From contig CBDBZX010000002.1 of NCBI GenBank assembly GCA_965213645.1, positions 1,860,001 through 1,924,000 of the forward strand: a stretch of 64,000 nt of DNA. The letters run 5' to 3'. Shown here piece after piece: positions 40,332-49,468 of this stretch. The translations under genes were made by a program, and so were the position numbers. Numbering within the stretch: the first letter of the stretch is position 1; the number at the start of each line of letters is the position of its first letter. Origin of the DNA: CBDBZX01 sp965213645. Its GTDB lineage: Bacteria > Deinococcota > Deinococci > Deinococcales > Trueperaceae. Under the pieces are notes generated by a model. The model searched no databases. It was given only the letters and a program-made list of their open reading frames with translations, and was not told the DNA's origin.

Positions 40332-41010
40332 TTAGAGCTGACTCATCCCGCCATCAGCAGTTATCTCAGTACCCAGGGTGAACGAGGCGTCATCCGAGGC
40401 TAAAAAGGCGACAACCTTAGCAATCTCTTGGGACGTGCCAAAGCGCTTCATGGGAATCTGCTCTAAGATGCCTGCCGCCATCCTTTGTATTTGCGCCTCA
40501 TCCATCCCGAGCTTGCCGTAGAAGGGTGTCTCTACGGGACCGGGGCTCACCGTGTTCACCCGGATGTTTCTAGACAGCAGTTCCGCCGACACGGTGCGGA
40601 TGAGGCTCGACTGAACCGCCTTGCTCGCGGCGTAGACCGTAGTCGTAGGCATCCCGATGTGGGCGTTGATCGAGGTGTTGAGCACGATGGACGCGCCGTC
40701 GTTCATATGGGGGAGCGCTTTCTGGATGGTGAAGTACGCGCCCTTGAAGTTGACGTTCATGACCCCATCAAAGTCCTCCTCCGTTACCTCGCCAAGCGGC
40801 TTGAGTACCGCTAACCCTGCGTTGACCAAGAGGATATCGACCTTTCCGAAGGCTTCTCGGGTCTGTCCGAAGAGACGGTCTAAATCGCTGAGCTTCGTGA
40901 CATCCGCTCTTACTGCTAGGGCGTCGTCACCTATCTCGTGCGCCGCCTTCTCCAGCGCTCCCTGGTCCCGCCCCGAGATGACGACCTTGGCACCTAGGCG
41001 TACAACACTC
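40332..41010 (-). pseudogene. Short-chain dehydrogenase missing its N-terminal nucleotide-binding motif
   Basis: From about 41010 the minus strand encodes a standard SDR from LGAKVVISGRDQGALEKAAH through VRADVTKLSDLDRLF, DILLVNAG, SIVLNTSINAH, the catalytic VYAASKAV (Tyr-x3-Lys), VNTVSPGPVETPF and a normal C-terminus (ITADGGMSQL). The first 30 or so residues with the GxxxGxG dinucleotide loop are absent; upstream sequence is unrelated and overlaps the head-to-head Crp-like gene. Any product from a later start (e.g. near 40829) could not bind NAD(P) normally. A rearrangement breakpoint lies at about 41000. Confidence 0.78.
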
Positions 41011-41658
41011 GACCTGGACTTCTTGAGGGGACGTTACCTGACTCGCGCCTTCGACCGAGGCGACTTCGTATTCCGCGCCGGTGATTCAGCAGACGGCTTC
41101 TACATGGTGCTAGCAGGGCGCATCAAGCTCGTCCTACCTGACCCCGTGAGGGGGGAGCGCGTCGTTGCTGTGTGCGGTGAGGGTGACCTGTTCGGCGCAG
41201 CGGCTTGTGGGGGTGCGCCGGTGCACCGAGCCGAAGCGGTGAGCGTGCAGGAGGGAACGCTCGTCGTGAGCCTCTCCTGCGCCGAGCTGCAGGAGGCGAC
41301 CAAGGGTACGCCCGCTGTGGCGCTCTTGCTCACACGAGCTTTGGCCGCGAGGGTACAGACCTTAGAAGAGGAGGCGGAGTTCGCCAGCTTGCCGGTGCAG
41401 GCGCGACTTGCCCGAACCCTACTCAGTCTCGCTAGACGCTTAGGTCAAGAAGTCGAGCCTGGGGTCTATGATCTCGAGCTTGCCCTCCGCCAAGACGAGA
41501 TCGCTTCGCTTGCAGGGGCGACCAGAGTTAGCGCGACACAGGCGCTTTCTGCCTGGCGAGATATCGGGGTCGTCACGGGTACACGCGGCTCCTACCGAGT
41601 GGACGTGGCGCGGCTAGAGTCGCTCTTGGACTTGCTCGAGGATGCGGCGGTGCGCTGA
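40978..41658 (+). CDS. Crp/Fnr-family regulator
   Basis: 226 residues. Beta-barrel sensor (RAFDRGDFVFRAGDSADGFY through VCGEGDLFGAAACGG) and C-terminal winged helix (LRQDEIASLAGATRVSATQA, TGTRGSYRVDVARLESL). ATG 40978 lies within the truncated SDR gene on the opposite strand and lacks a ribosome-binding site. Homology proper starts near LDLDFLRGRYL, so the native start may have been lost at the same breakpoint. The sensor lacks the cAMP-contact RxxESA motif. Confidence 0.83.
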   Translation: MTTLAPRRTTLDLDFLRGRYLTRAFDRGDFVFRAGDSADGFYMVLAGRIKLVLPDPVRGERVVAVCGEGDLFGAAACGGAPVHRAEAVSVQEGTLVVSLSCAELQEATKGTPAVALLLTRALAARVQTLEEEAEFASLPVQARLARTLLSLARRLGQEVEPGVYDLELALRQDEIASLAGATRVSATQALSAWRDIGVVTGTRGSYRVDVARLESLLDLLEDAAVR

Positions 41659-41715
41659 AAGCGTATTAGTTTGTAACGGTAACGTGACCTCATAACTTCT
41701 CTATGCTGTGGACGC

Positions 41716-41745
41716 TCTGCGCGAGTTGCGCGCGTTCGCCGCAGA
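41716..41745. repeat. 3'-end palindromic element, copy 4
   Basis: TCTGCG / CGCAGA arms around CGAGTTGCGCGCGTTCGC, 58 nt after the Crp-like stop. One of the three best copies. Confidence 0.7.
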
Positions 41746-41759
41746 AGATACGCTCCCGC

Positions 41760-41984
41760 TCAGTAGTCCGGGCGTTTGATAAGCAGATCGCTACGCCTTA
41801 CGATTTCCGGCTTGTACACCTGCTCGTCCCAGTGCTCCTTATCGATTGGCTCGAGGGCAATTGAGATTGCGCCCTCACCGATCCCGAGCAACTGCTGTAC
41901 GGCTGAGGTGATAGCCTCAGCGAACTCCTGCTTCTCCTGATCTGTTGGCGTTTGCGGGAAGTGATTAATGTTGATGTGAGGCAT
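41760..41984 (-). CDS. 4-oxalocrotonate tautomerase-like protein
   Basis: 74 residues beginning MPHININHFPQ. After Met removal Pro1 is the catalytic base of the tautomerase superfamily. The length and the EKQEFAEAITSAVQQLLG helix fit the PptA/4-OT group. Such enzymes catalyse keto-enol tautomerisation of oxo acids. No aromatic pathway genes adjoin it. Confidence 0.85.
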   Translation of the reverse strand: MPHININHFPQTPTDQEKQEFAEAITSAVQQLLGIGEGAISIALEPIDKEHWDEQVYKPEIVRRSDLLIKRPDY

Positions 41985-42071
41985 AGTGTCTACTTTGAGG
42001 CGAGTTATCTATCGGTGCCCTTTTGTCACGAATGGAATAGCGGAATTAGCTTCCTTGTTAAACCGCCCGCG

Positions 42072-43016
42072 CTACGCCGCCTCTCTGTTACCGAAGGTTA
42101 GAAAGCCTATTCCCAGCGCAATAAGAACACCCCCTACAGCTAGACCTTGCGGCACCGCCTCCCCAAGTACGAGCACCGCAATAGGTACGCCGACCACCGC
42201 ACCAACTGAGCCGAGCAAGCTGAGGTACACCGGCCCCCCGCGCTTTTGTAGAACGAAGAACAAGAGAAACTGGAGCGAGAAGGTCACAACCTGAGCGAGA
42301 ATGAGAAGGGCGGGTGCGGCACGGTCAAAGGGAACGCTTAGGGAGAACCCTCCTGAGTTATTAGGGGTAATTCCTGCAAGGACACCGAAAACGAGAAGCA
42401 TGAGCCCGGATACGGCGAGTATTCCAGGCGCGAGTTCGTCCGGAGCTGCACCCTCCGGCCAGCGCGCCGTCCGGTAGATGTTGCCGACTGCGAGGAGAAC
42501 CGGACCTAGCAGGGTCGCCGTGACCCAAAGTGGATCCGCGTTCGGGTCGGAAAGCTTGTATATGGCGAGCACAGTAGCACCACCTAAGGCGAGCACAATC
42601 CCGGTCGCTCTGCGGAGTTGAAAACGCTCCATGCCGAGCAGCAGCGCCCCGAGGTAGGTGAAGAGCGGCGGAAAGGCGATGGTGAGCGCCACGAAGCCAG
42701 CCCCGATGCGAGGAACGGCGGCGAAGAAGAGGAGGTTGGGTATAGCGACGCTGACCAGCCCCGAGATGATGAAGTACTCGGCGGTGCGACCGGTGAGTTG
42801 TGGAAGCCGGTGACGCGCCGCGCCGACACCCATGAGGACGGCTGCCGCTCCGACCACCGACCAGGTGAGGAAAGCTAAGGGGTCAAGATTCGCTTGGGCA
42901 GCGAGTTTCGCGAGATTGGTCGAAACCCCGAGGAGCGCGCCCGTGGCGAGCAGGAGGGCGAGCGGGATAACCCAAGTGCGATAAGGCGGCGAATCAGAAA
43001 AGGATACTTGGGACAT
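42072..43016 (-). CDS. EamA/DMT-family transporter
   Basis: 314 residues with about ten transmembrane helices in two EamA repeats (e.g. LALLLATGALLGVSTNLAKL, FVALTIAFPPLFTYLGALLL, YLSLLGSVGAVVGVPIAVLV, VGGVLIALGIGFLTFG). Inner-membrane metabolite exporter of the RhaT/PecM type; substrate unknown. ATG 43016 has AGGAG at 5-6 nt. Confidence 0.9.
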   Translation of the reverse strand: MSQVSFSDSPPYRTWVIPLALLLATGALLGVSTNLAKLAAQANLDPLAFLTWSVVGAAAVLMGVGAARHRLPQLTGRTAEYFIISGLVSVAIPNLLFFAAVPRIGAGFVALTIAFPPLFTYLGALLLGMERFQLRRATGIVLALGGATVLAIYKLSDPNADPLWVTATLLGPVLLAVGNIYRTARWPEGAAPDELAPGILAVSGLMLLVFGVLAGITPNNSGGFSLSVPFDRAAPALLILAQVVTFSLQFLLFFVLQKRGGPVYLSLLGSVGAVVGVPIAVLVLGEAVPQGLAVGGVLIALGIGFLTFGNREAA

Positions 43017-43085
43017 GGTTACTCCTAAAGAAGCGTATCGCTGCTTCTTTCATAGAACTTCTGCTTGTCAAGGTATGTGAATGGA

Positions 43086-43502
43086 TCACGGACGTAGCAC
43101 GCCCACAGCTTCGATCTCCACGAGCTGCCCCTCGAACGCCATCGGCGCTACCGGGATGATCGTGCAGGTCGGCTTTAGCCCTTCACCAAACGCCCTCTCA
43201 ACTTCGGCGACGAGCGCGTGGTGCTTGTCCTTATCGTGCTCGGCAATGAGCACGGTGAGCTTGGCGATATCACCCAATCCACCACCTGCCGCCTCCATCG
43301 CGACCTGTAGCTTGGCGAGTACCTGCTGTACCTGCGTCTCGAAGTTGCCCTTGGGCGTGTTCCCGACCTGCCCCGCGACGAAGACCAGTCGTACACCTTC
43401 AGGCACCACGGCAAGGTGCGAGTAGGCGTTAGCGGAGGGGTCATAAAGCCCTTCCGGGTTGCTCAGCGTGAAGTTCCATTCCTGGTTCTTTGCTCTATCC
43501 AT
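43086..43502 (-). CDS. Rid-family (YjgF/YER057c/UK114) protein lacking the RidA arginine
   Basis: 138 residues with the Rid fold (LVFVAGQVGNTPKGNFETQV, LAKLQVAMEAAGGGLGDIAK, GQLVEIEAVGVL). RidA deaminases carry Arg105 in a P-A-R-S-type motif; here the equivalent reads LKPTCTIIPVAPM, so imine deaminase activity is not expected and another Rid subfamily is likelier. ATG 43502 is closest to the usual N-terminus but has a poor ribosome-binding site; ATG 43547 is an alternative. Divergent from a MarR regulator. Confidence 0.85.
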   Translation of the reverse strand: MDRAKNQEWNFTLSNPEGLYDPSANAYSHLAVVPEGVRLVFVAGQVGNTPKGNFETQVQQVLAKLQVAMEAAGGGLGDIAKLTVLIAEHDKDKHHALVAEVERAFGEGLKPTCTIIPVAPMAFEGQLVEIEAVGVLRP

Positions 43503-43615
43503 ACCTTTATATCCTCTATTCTTTTTCTGTGCTGTCACTTCGTGCATACCGCCATCTGATCTCCATCTGATCTCGCATAGCTGAATGCTTAATACAAAAC
43601 TACTTTGTAAATAGC

Positions 43616-43658
43616 TATATGTCAAGTTAATTTAAACAAAGATATATGTTGAGTTAAT
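43616..43658 (+). promoter_or_regulatory. Direct-repeat operator candidate ahead of marR
   Basis: TATATGTCAAGTTAAT (43616-43631) and TATATGTTGAGTTAAT (43643-43658) differ at two bases and lie 27 bp apart in an AT-rich region between the divergent Rid and MarR genes. They may bind the MarR protein. Confidence 0.6.
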
Positions 43659-43708
43659 CAATGAAAAGCTTCATGGTAAACTGAAAGGAGCAAGCTGGGA
43701 GGCAATGG

Positions 43709-44275
43709 ATGGCAGCAAGAAAGCAGGCTTTACCGCAAAGGAAGCGGGAAGTAGAGAAGGATGGGGTCGAGCTAATCTTAGCGCAGTGGGCAAAAGAGCG
43801 CCCGGACCTAGACGCTTCACCGATGGGCGTAATCGGTCGCATTTTCCGGCTTTCACACCTCTTCCAGCAAGCGGTGCAGGAGGTTTTCTCCGACTACGGC
43901 TTGCACCGAGGCGAGTTCGATGTTCTCGCGACCTTGAGACGCTCGGGGGAGCCCTACCAGCTCACCCCCACAGAGCTTTCAAATGCTTTGATGGTCTCCT
44001 CGGGAGGCATGACAAACCGGCTCGATCGTCTGGAGAAGGCGGGGTTAGTCGTCCGGCAACCTGATCCCGATGACCGCCGAGGAAGCCTCGTCGGGCTCAC
44101 TAAGGAGGGGCTCGGTCTAGTGGACGAGGCTGTAGCCGAGCACGTGGCAAACGAGCACCATCTGCTTAGTGTGCTCGAGGATAAAGAGCAGACGGAGCTC
44201 GCTGAGCTGCTCCGCAAGCTGCTGATCTCGCTCGAATCGCCCAAGCACCGGCCAAGTGTGAGGAAGAAGTCCTGA
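43709..44275 (+). CDS. MarR-family regulator
   Basis: 188 residues. The winged helix is complete: FDVLATLRRSGEPYQLTPTE, LSNALMVSSGGMTNRLDRLE (recognition helix) and VRQPDPDDRRGSLVGLTKEG (wing). A basic N-terminal extension of about 30 residues precedes the dimer helix. Probably autoregulates and controls the divergent Rid gene. GGGAGG lies upstream of ATG 43709. Confidence 0.9.
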   Translation: MAARKQALPQRKREVEKDGVELILAQWAKERPDLDASPMGVIGRIFRLSHLFQQAVQEVFSDYGLHRGEFDVLATLRRSGEPYQLTPTELSNALMVSSGGMTNRLDRLEKAGLVVRQPDPDDRRGSLVGLTKEGLGLVDEAVAEHVANEHHLLSVLEDKEQTELAELLRKLLISLESPKHRPSVRKKS

Positions 44276-44288
44276 TTTCGCTGTCACT

Positions 44289-44320
44289 TTGTGCGGCGAA
44301 CGCGCGCAACTCTCGCACAA
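44289..44320. repeat. 3'-end palindromic element, copy 5
   Basis: TTGTGCG / CGCACAA arms with the centre in inverted orientation (GCGAACGCGCGCAACTCT), 13 nt after the marR stop. Relative to copy 8 the third base pair of the stem has swapped, a compensatory change. Confidence 0.7.
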
Positions 44321-44509
44321 GAGCTTACGCGAACCTCGGCCCGTTCTCCGACCTTACAGACTTCAAATACTGAGTTAAGCACAGCTCGAGAATTCTACGC
44401 GCTAAAGCTATGCATGTAATGGCTCGAAAGTCGAGTCGGCAGCCCCGAAACTTCAGAAGGCGAAGCGGAGACGATTCCGCCATACTGCAAACCTTTAGGC
44501 TCAGCGCTC

Positions 44510-45055
44510 TTACTTTTCACTTTCATTCTTCCCTGGGAACCGCTGCTCAGCTACCTTACGCAAAAGGCGGTGCAGCGTCTTCCGCTCAGCCTCGCTGAGA
44601 CAGCCGTAGGTGTCGTCGTCTGCCGCATCAATAATTCTTCGGGTCTCGCTCAAGACGCGCACGCCCTCGGGGGTTAAGACCAGTTCGTAGTAACGGCGAT
44701 CATGAGCGCTCTTCTCGCGCTGCACGTACCCGAGCGCTTCTAAGTCGTCTACGAGTCGCACGACGTGGGTGCGGTCTAAGCCCATGTTTTGGCTGATAGC
44801 AACCTGTGAACGGTGCTCACTCTCGGCGATGAGCTTCATCACGCCAAGCTGACGCGCGTCGATGTGGAGGGGCTCCAGTAGCTCCTCCAAGACGAGCTGC
44901 GCCATCTGCGAGACGTAGGAGAGCACGTAGCCCGTCTCAGATGCTAGCGCCTCAGAGAGGTCATGGGAGTTGAAGTAGAGAGGCGGCGCGGGCACGCGGT
45001 TCCGTTTAGGTATCGCTCGAGTATCTTTTGTAGGGTTAGACATAGGGTCAGACAT
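44510..45055 (-). CDS. MarR-family regulator
   Basis: 181 residues. LVLEELLEPLHIDARQLGVM, SQVAISQNMGLDRTHVVRLV (recognition helix), REKSAHDRRYYELVLTPEGV (wing). It is the nearest regulator to the reductive-dehalogenase-like operon, 230 bp beyond its end and on the same strand, and is a candidate for the palindrome at 50812. ATG 45055 lies 5 nt after TACACT, so the message may be leaderless. Confidence 0.9.
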   Translation of the reverse strand: MSDPMSNPTKDTRAIPKRNRVPAPPLYFNSHDLSEALASETGYVLSYVSQMAQLVLEELLEPLHIDARQLGVMKLIAESEHRSQVAISQNMGLDRTHVVRLVDDLEALGYVQREKSAHDRRYYELVLTPEGVRVLSETRRIIDAADDDTYGCLSEAERKTLHRLLRKVAEQRFPGKNESEK

Positions 45056-45286
45056 AGGCTAGTGTACGCTCGGCTTCAGGGTTGGGTCGTGCGGGGCGCG
45101 GCTCAAGCGATGACCTCGCAAAGATAGCAGAGCAAGCGGCGCTGCCTTTTATAGGTCTCCAAAATCACGTCTTGAAAGCCCTTGCCTATCACCTCAACGT
45201 CACCTCGGTGTCGCTGAAATGACACATAGTGAAATGCGGGTTGAGCTGCAGGGGGTGGACCGAGTCGATCCTGCACGGTACTCCTA

Positions 45287-46564
45287 TCATACTGTGCCCT
45301 GGTTTGTCCCTTCCCCGCGCCGCTCTAGCATCTTTTCCATAATGATCTCGCCGCGCCCTGGCTCGCTCCAGGGACAAACCTCAATGCAAATCGCGCAGCT
45401 CTCGTTGGCAACGAAGTACGGGGCGCAGCGGTCGAAGTTGATGAACCAGCGCTCTTCACCACGCACTATTTGCTTGGTTTCAAAGATCGCTTGCGGCGGA
45501 CAGTTCGTCGTGCAAATCTGGCAATGCATACAGAAGTCGTCTACCCCGATATCTACAGGCGAGTCAACTTCCAAGGGCATGTCCGTGAGCACGGTTGCCA
45601 AGCGCACGTTGGAACCGTAATCTTTAGTGATCATCGAATTGTGCTTGCCAAGTTGCCCCAAACCTGCGGCAATCGCAATGGGTACGTGCTGCACCTCTGA
45701 GGTTTCCGGTGCAATGTTCGTACACGCTATCGCTGGATAGCCCCGGCTGCGGATGTACTCAGCTACGTCCATCGCGACCTGACCAACCTTCCGGTAGGTG
45801 CGGAAGACTTCGACGTGCGTGCGTATTTGGGTTGGGTAGCGCATTTCCTCGCGGTCCATCGGCACGGCGATGGAAACGGCGTACTTAAACGCGGGCTCGA
45901 AGCCGTCGAAGAACCACTCATCTTGGGGCTCGGTGATGCCGACTAACACTGCGCCCTGCTCCTTAGCCCATGCTTTGATCTGCCCGCTCATTGCCTTGGG
46001 GCTCGTCACCGTCTCCTGCCGCCTCGCAACCTGTCCAACGCGCCGCCTATCCTCCCAAAAGATGCCGACGATGTGTTTCATCGTTGCCCACGAACCCACG
46101 CTCACCAACATCTGGTGCAGCCCGCCCCAGGCGTAACTGAACCCAAAGAAGAGGTAGTAGGGTCGGCGCTTCTCTGTTTCGCCCAGACCACTAATCACCA
46201 TGCCCGAGATGGGCGGTTTGCGGTAGGCAAAGGGATAGCGCGGTTCTGGGTAGGATTTTAGCGCAACGTCACGGGATTTACGAGGTAGCAGGTCGGTTCT
46301 AGGCGATAAATCCGCCTGAATATTTGGCAAGGTGTCGAACCGCTGCGTCTCCGCGTTCGGCGGCTTAGGGAGGTCTTCGATCCAGATGCGTTCTCCTCTC
46401 GAGATTTTCCGCCTAAACTGCCGCTTTTGCCACTTCCCGAGTGTCCAATAGGCGAGCGTTGCGCCAACCGAAAGACCAACGCTTCTGAGCGTTCTCTGCG
46501 CCGCGCGGACGTGCTGGGCGAGCTGTTCGGTACGGGTTCGGGGACGTTCAATCTTAGCTGCCAT
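45287..46564 (-). CDS. Reductive-dehalogenase-like iron-sulfur protein, copy 1
   Basis: 425 residues. The C-terminal ferredoxin-like part carries CMHCQICTTNCPP (C-x2-C-x2-C-x3-CP) and, later, FDRC...CAICIEVCPWS, the two [4Fe-4S] clusters of RdhA/QueG-type corrinoid proteins. AIAAGLGQLGKHNSMIT and SNVRLATVLTDMPLE match the cobalamin-binding core of reductive dehalogenases. There is no TAT signal; a hydrophobic stretch near residues 28-42 (GLSVGATLAYWTL) may anchor it in the membrane. Family members cleave carbon-halogen bonds or perform other B12-dependent reductions. 185 bp separate it from copy 2. Substrate unknown; start set by AAGGAG. Confidence 0.85.
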   Translation of the reverse strand: MAAKIERPRTRTEQLAQHVRAAQRTLRSVGLSVGATLAYWTLGKWQKRQFRRKISRGERIWIEDLPKPPNAETQRFDTLPNIQADLSPRTDLLPRKSRDVALKSYPEPRYPFAYRKPPISGMVISGLGETEKRRPYYLFFGFSYAWGGLHQMLVSVGSWATMKHIVGIFWEDRRRVGQVARRQETVTSPKAMSGQIKAWAKEQGAVLVGITEPQDEWFFDGFEPAFKYAVSIAVPMDREEMRYPTQIRTHVEVFRTYRKVGQVAMDVAEYIRSRGYPAIACTNIAPETSEVQHVPIAIAAGLGQLGKHNSMITKDYGSNVRLATVLTDMPLEVDSPVDIGVDDFCMHCQICTTNCPPQAIFETKQIVRGEERWFINFDRCAPYFVANESCAICIEVCPWSEPGRGEIIMEKMLERRGEGTNQGTV

Positions 46565-46749
46565 TTACATCTCCTTTAGGTCTAGCCTTCTAGGTTTGAG
46601 CGATGCACCATATTTTATGGACGGTGTTGCGCGAAATTTGCGAGAGACGCGAGCGGCGCTTCAAACACATGAAACGGGACACCTTTAGGTCTGAAACTTT
46701 GTAACAAGTCAACGCGCACGCCTACAGTGGCGTGATGGAGAAAGCACTT

Positions 46750-48015
46750 TTACGCTTTCGCGCTACGGCGGCTGAGCATCTTTTCCATAATGACCCCGCC
46801 GCGCCCCGGCTCGCTCCAGGGGCAGACTTCGATGCAGATGCCGCACCCCTGATTTGCTGAGAAATAGGGGGCGCACTGGTCGAAGTTGATGAACCAGCGC
46901 TCTTCACCCCGGACTATCTGTTTGGTTTCGAAAATCGCTTGCGGCGGGCAGTTCGTGGTGCAGATTTGGCAGGACATACAGAAGTCGTCCACGCCGATGT
47001 CCACAGGTTGGTCGGGCTCGAGCGGCAGATCAGTCAAGACCGTCGCGAGCCGCACGTTCGCGCCGTAGTCCCTGGTGATGATTGAGCCGTGCTTGCCGAG
47101 CTGTCCTAGACCGGCTTCAACCGCCGGGGGAATGTGCAACACCTCTGTCGTACCAGGAGAGATGTTCGTGCTGGCTCTAGCGGGATAGCCCAGGCTGCGG
47201 ATATGCTCGGCGACGTGGATGGCGACGCGCCCCACATCCTCGTAGATGCGGAAAACCTCCACCATCGCCCGCTCGCTCGGCGTGTAGCGCATCTCCTCGC
47301 GGTCCATCGGCACGGCGACCGAGATGGCGTACTTAAATGGCGGCTCAAAGCCTTCAAAGTACCACTCGTCGCGGGTCTCAGTGATGCCGACCAAGACCGC
47401 GCCGCACGCCTGCGCGACCTCTTTGATTTGCGCACTCGTCTTTGCTGTATCGGCAACGGGCTGCTGGTCCCTCGAGACCGCCCCGTCACGCTGCGCGTTG
47501 TCCCGGAAGATGCGCACAACTGAGCGCACCACGCTGAGCGGAATCAAGGTGAAAAAGACCTGTGTCAAGCCGCCCCAGGCGTAGCTGAGGTCGAAGAAGA
47601 GGGGACGAGGTCGGCGCGTCTCCGTTTCGTCTAAACCGCTGATGACCATACCAGACACTGGCGGCTGCCGGTAAGCGAAGGGATAGCGGGGTGCCGGATA
47701 GGACGGTAGGGCAATGTCACGAGACTTACGCGCTGGCAGCGCGTTGCCAGGCGAGAGGTCAGCAGGGATTTGCCGCAGCGCACCGAGCTGCTGCGTCTCG
47801 GCGCTCGGCGGCTTGGGCAGGTCCTCGATCCAGATGGTTTCGCCTCGAGCGCTCGAGCGTGCCAAGTGCCGCTCCTGCCAGCGTTTAAGGGTCCGGCTGG
47901 CGAGTGTCACGCCGAGGGCTAGACTTGCGTTGATCAGCGTGTGCCGCGCAGCACGCACACGCTGGGAGAGGTGCTCAGCTCGAGTCTTCGGGCGTTCAAA
48001 TTTAGGAAGGGACAT
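46750..48015 (-). CDS. Reductive-dehalogenase-like iron-sulfur protein, copy 2
   Basis: 421 residues, homologous end to end to the copies at 45287 and 49469. Cluster ligands: CMSCQICTTNCPP and FDQC...CGICIEVCPWS. The B12-region equivalent reads AVEAGLGQLGKHGSIITRDY. The anchor-like N-terminus is INASLALGVTLASRTL. Differences are spread over the central domain (residues 130-200), which may set substrate choice. ATG 48015 has AAGGAG at 6 nt, 20 bp after the FprA-like stop. Confidence 0.85.
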   Translation of the reverse strand: MSLPKFERPKTRAEHLSQRVRAARHTLINASLALGVTLASRTLKRWQERHLARSSARGETIWIEDLPKPPSAETQQLGALRQIPADLSPGNALPARKSRDIALPSYPAPRYPFAYRQPPVSGMVISGLDETETRRPRPLFFDLSYAWGGLTQVFFTLIPLSVVRSVVRIFRDNAQRDGAVSRDQQPVADTAKTSAQIKEVAQACGAVLVGITETRDEWYFEGFEPPFKYAISVAVPMDREEMRYTPSERAMVEVFRIYEDVGRVAIHVAEHIRSLGYPARASTNISPGTTEVLHIPPAVEAGLGQLGKHGSIITRDYGANVRLATVLTDLPLEPDQPVDIGVDDFCMSCQICTTNCPPQAIFETKQIVRGEERWFINFDQCAPYFSANQGCGICIEVCPWSEPGRGGVIMEKMLSRRSAKA

Positions 48016-48035
48016 GGTGATCTCCTTGGGAGCCG

Positions 48036-49457
48036 CTACGCTGCTCGAGGCTCATGTTTGACTGCACTAGGCTCAACCTCCGCTGCCTCTAACATCGCCT
48101 CGACGGATGCGAACTTCACGCGCCACCGTCCGCTCTGCAAGCCCCCAGCCCTGCGCTCCGCCCGGTCGATGCGCCGCCACCCCTCCTTGGTCACGTAGCG
48201 CACGCCCTGCGCCCCTAAAAGCCGATTCACCGCGTCGGGCTCGGGCACGCGGGCGCGGGGCAAGGTTGGTAAGTCGGCTAGGAGATGCGCGACGACCTCC
48301 TCCGCGTCGATTTTGTTCGTGCCGATGACACCCGAAGGTCCGCGCCGCACCCAACCCGAGGTGTATTCGCCTGTGATGACCTCACCCTCTAACGTCGTGA
48401 CGCGCCCACTTTCGTTAGAGATCACGCCGCGCTTCTCGTCGAAAGGGACGCCCGCAAGCGGCTGGCTGCGATAGCCAACCGAGCGCAGCAGCAAGCCGAT
48501 GTCTAAAGATTCGAATTCGCCCGTGCCAACAGCGGAGAAGCGGTCACCTTTAGGCTCGAGCCGATTCCTTTCCAATTTGAGCCCTTGCACCCGCCCGTCT
48601 CCTCTAATTTCGACGGGCGATACGAAGAAGTGGATGTGAACGCGCTTGTTTGTGCGGGGCTTGTGGGCTCTCGAATATTCGGTAAACAGCTCGACGTTGC
48701 GCCGAGTCTGCTTCGCTCCCAAGGCGTCTCCGAGCGTGCCCTCTTGGTCGGACTCGAGGTCGGAGGGGTCCACGACAATATCTACGCCGAGCAGTTCACC
48801 TACCTCGCGCAGCTCTTTAGGCGTGAAGTTTGCCTGTGAGGGTCCGCGCCGCCCGAGGATATGGACGTCGGTGACGCTCGAGCGCCTGAGCGCGTCCACC
48901 GCGTAGCCCGCCATGTCGCTCTCAGCGAGCGCATCCGGGTCTTTAAGGAGCGCCCGCGTCACGTCTAGTGCGACGTTGCCCATACCGATGACAGCCGCGT
49001 GCTGTGCGTCGAGGGGTGGGTCTAAATCGGCATGATCAGGATGAGCGTTGTACCAGGCAACGAACTCGGTGGCGGAGAGGCTGCCGGGCAGATTTTCGCC
49101 GGGGATGCCCAGCGACTTGTCACTGCTCGCGCCGACCGTGTAGATGATTGCGTCGTAGTGCCTCTTCAGCTCGCCATGCGTGATGTCTTGCCCAAGCGTG
49201 ACGTTGCCGAAGTAGCGCACCGCCTCGTGCTTCATAATAAGGTCGAAGGTGACCGATTTAGACTTCACCACGGGGTGGTCGGGCGCGACGCCGTAGCTGA
49301 CGAGTCCGTAGGGACTCGGCAAACGTTCGAAGAGGTCTACAGATACTTTGACGCTGCTTCTCAACAGGGCGTGCGTCGCGTAGAAGCCCGCTGGACCTGC
49401 GCCGATAACGGCGACGCGCAAAGGACGCGCAACATTGTTTTGAGCATTCGTTTGCAT
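48036..49457 (-). CDS. fprA: FprA-type NADPH-ferredoxin reductase
   Basis: About 473 residues, adrenodoxin-reductase-like. The N-terminal FAD loop is VAVIGAGPAGFYATHALL with LPSPYGLVSYGVAPDHP; the NADP loop is AAVIGMGNVALDVTRALL followed by VHILGRRGPSQANFTPKEL; the C-terminal GWVRRGPSGVIGTNKIDAEE completes the FAD site. It moves electrons from NADPH to ferredoxins. Placed inside the operon of three RdhA-like genes (11 and 20 bp spacings), it is the obvious electron donor (inference). Start is ATG 49457 with GGAG 6 nt upstream; the frame upstream overlaps copy 3. Confidence 0.92.
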   Translation of the reverse strand: MQTNAQNNVARPLRVAVIGAGPAGFYATHALLRSSVKVSVDLFERLPSPYGLVSYGVAPDHPVVKSKSVTFDLIMKHEAVRYFGNVTLGQDITHGELKRHYDAIIYTVGASSDKSLGIPGENLPGSLSATEFVAWYNAHPDHADLDPPLDAQHAAVIGMGNVALDVTRALLKDPDALAESDMAGYAVDALRRSSVTDVHILGRRGPSQANFTPKELREVGELLGVDIVVDPSDLESDQEGTLGDALGAKQTRRNVELFTEYSRAHKPRTNKRVHIHFFVSPVEIRGDGRVQGLKLERNRLEPKGDRFSAVGTGEFESLDIGLLLRSVGYRSQPLAGVPFDEKRGVISNESGRVTTLEGEVITGEYTSGWVRRGPSGVIGTNKIDAEEVVAHLLADLPTLPRARVPEPDAVNRLLGAQGVRYVTKEGWRRIDRAERRAGGLQSGRWRVKFASVEAMLEAAEVEPSAVKHEPRAA

Positions 49458-49468
49458 AGCTGACTCCA

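Noticed and set aside
40657..40977. N-terminal 107-codon extension of the Crp-like gene
   Set aside because: It is the antisense of the SDR gene and not Crp-like; homology begins after ATG 40978.
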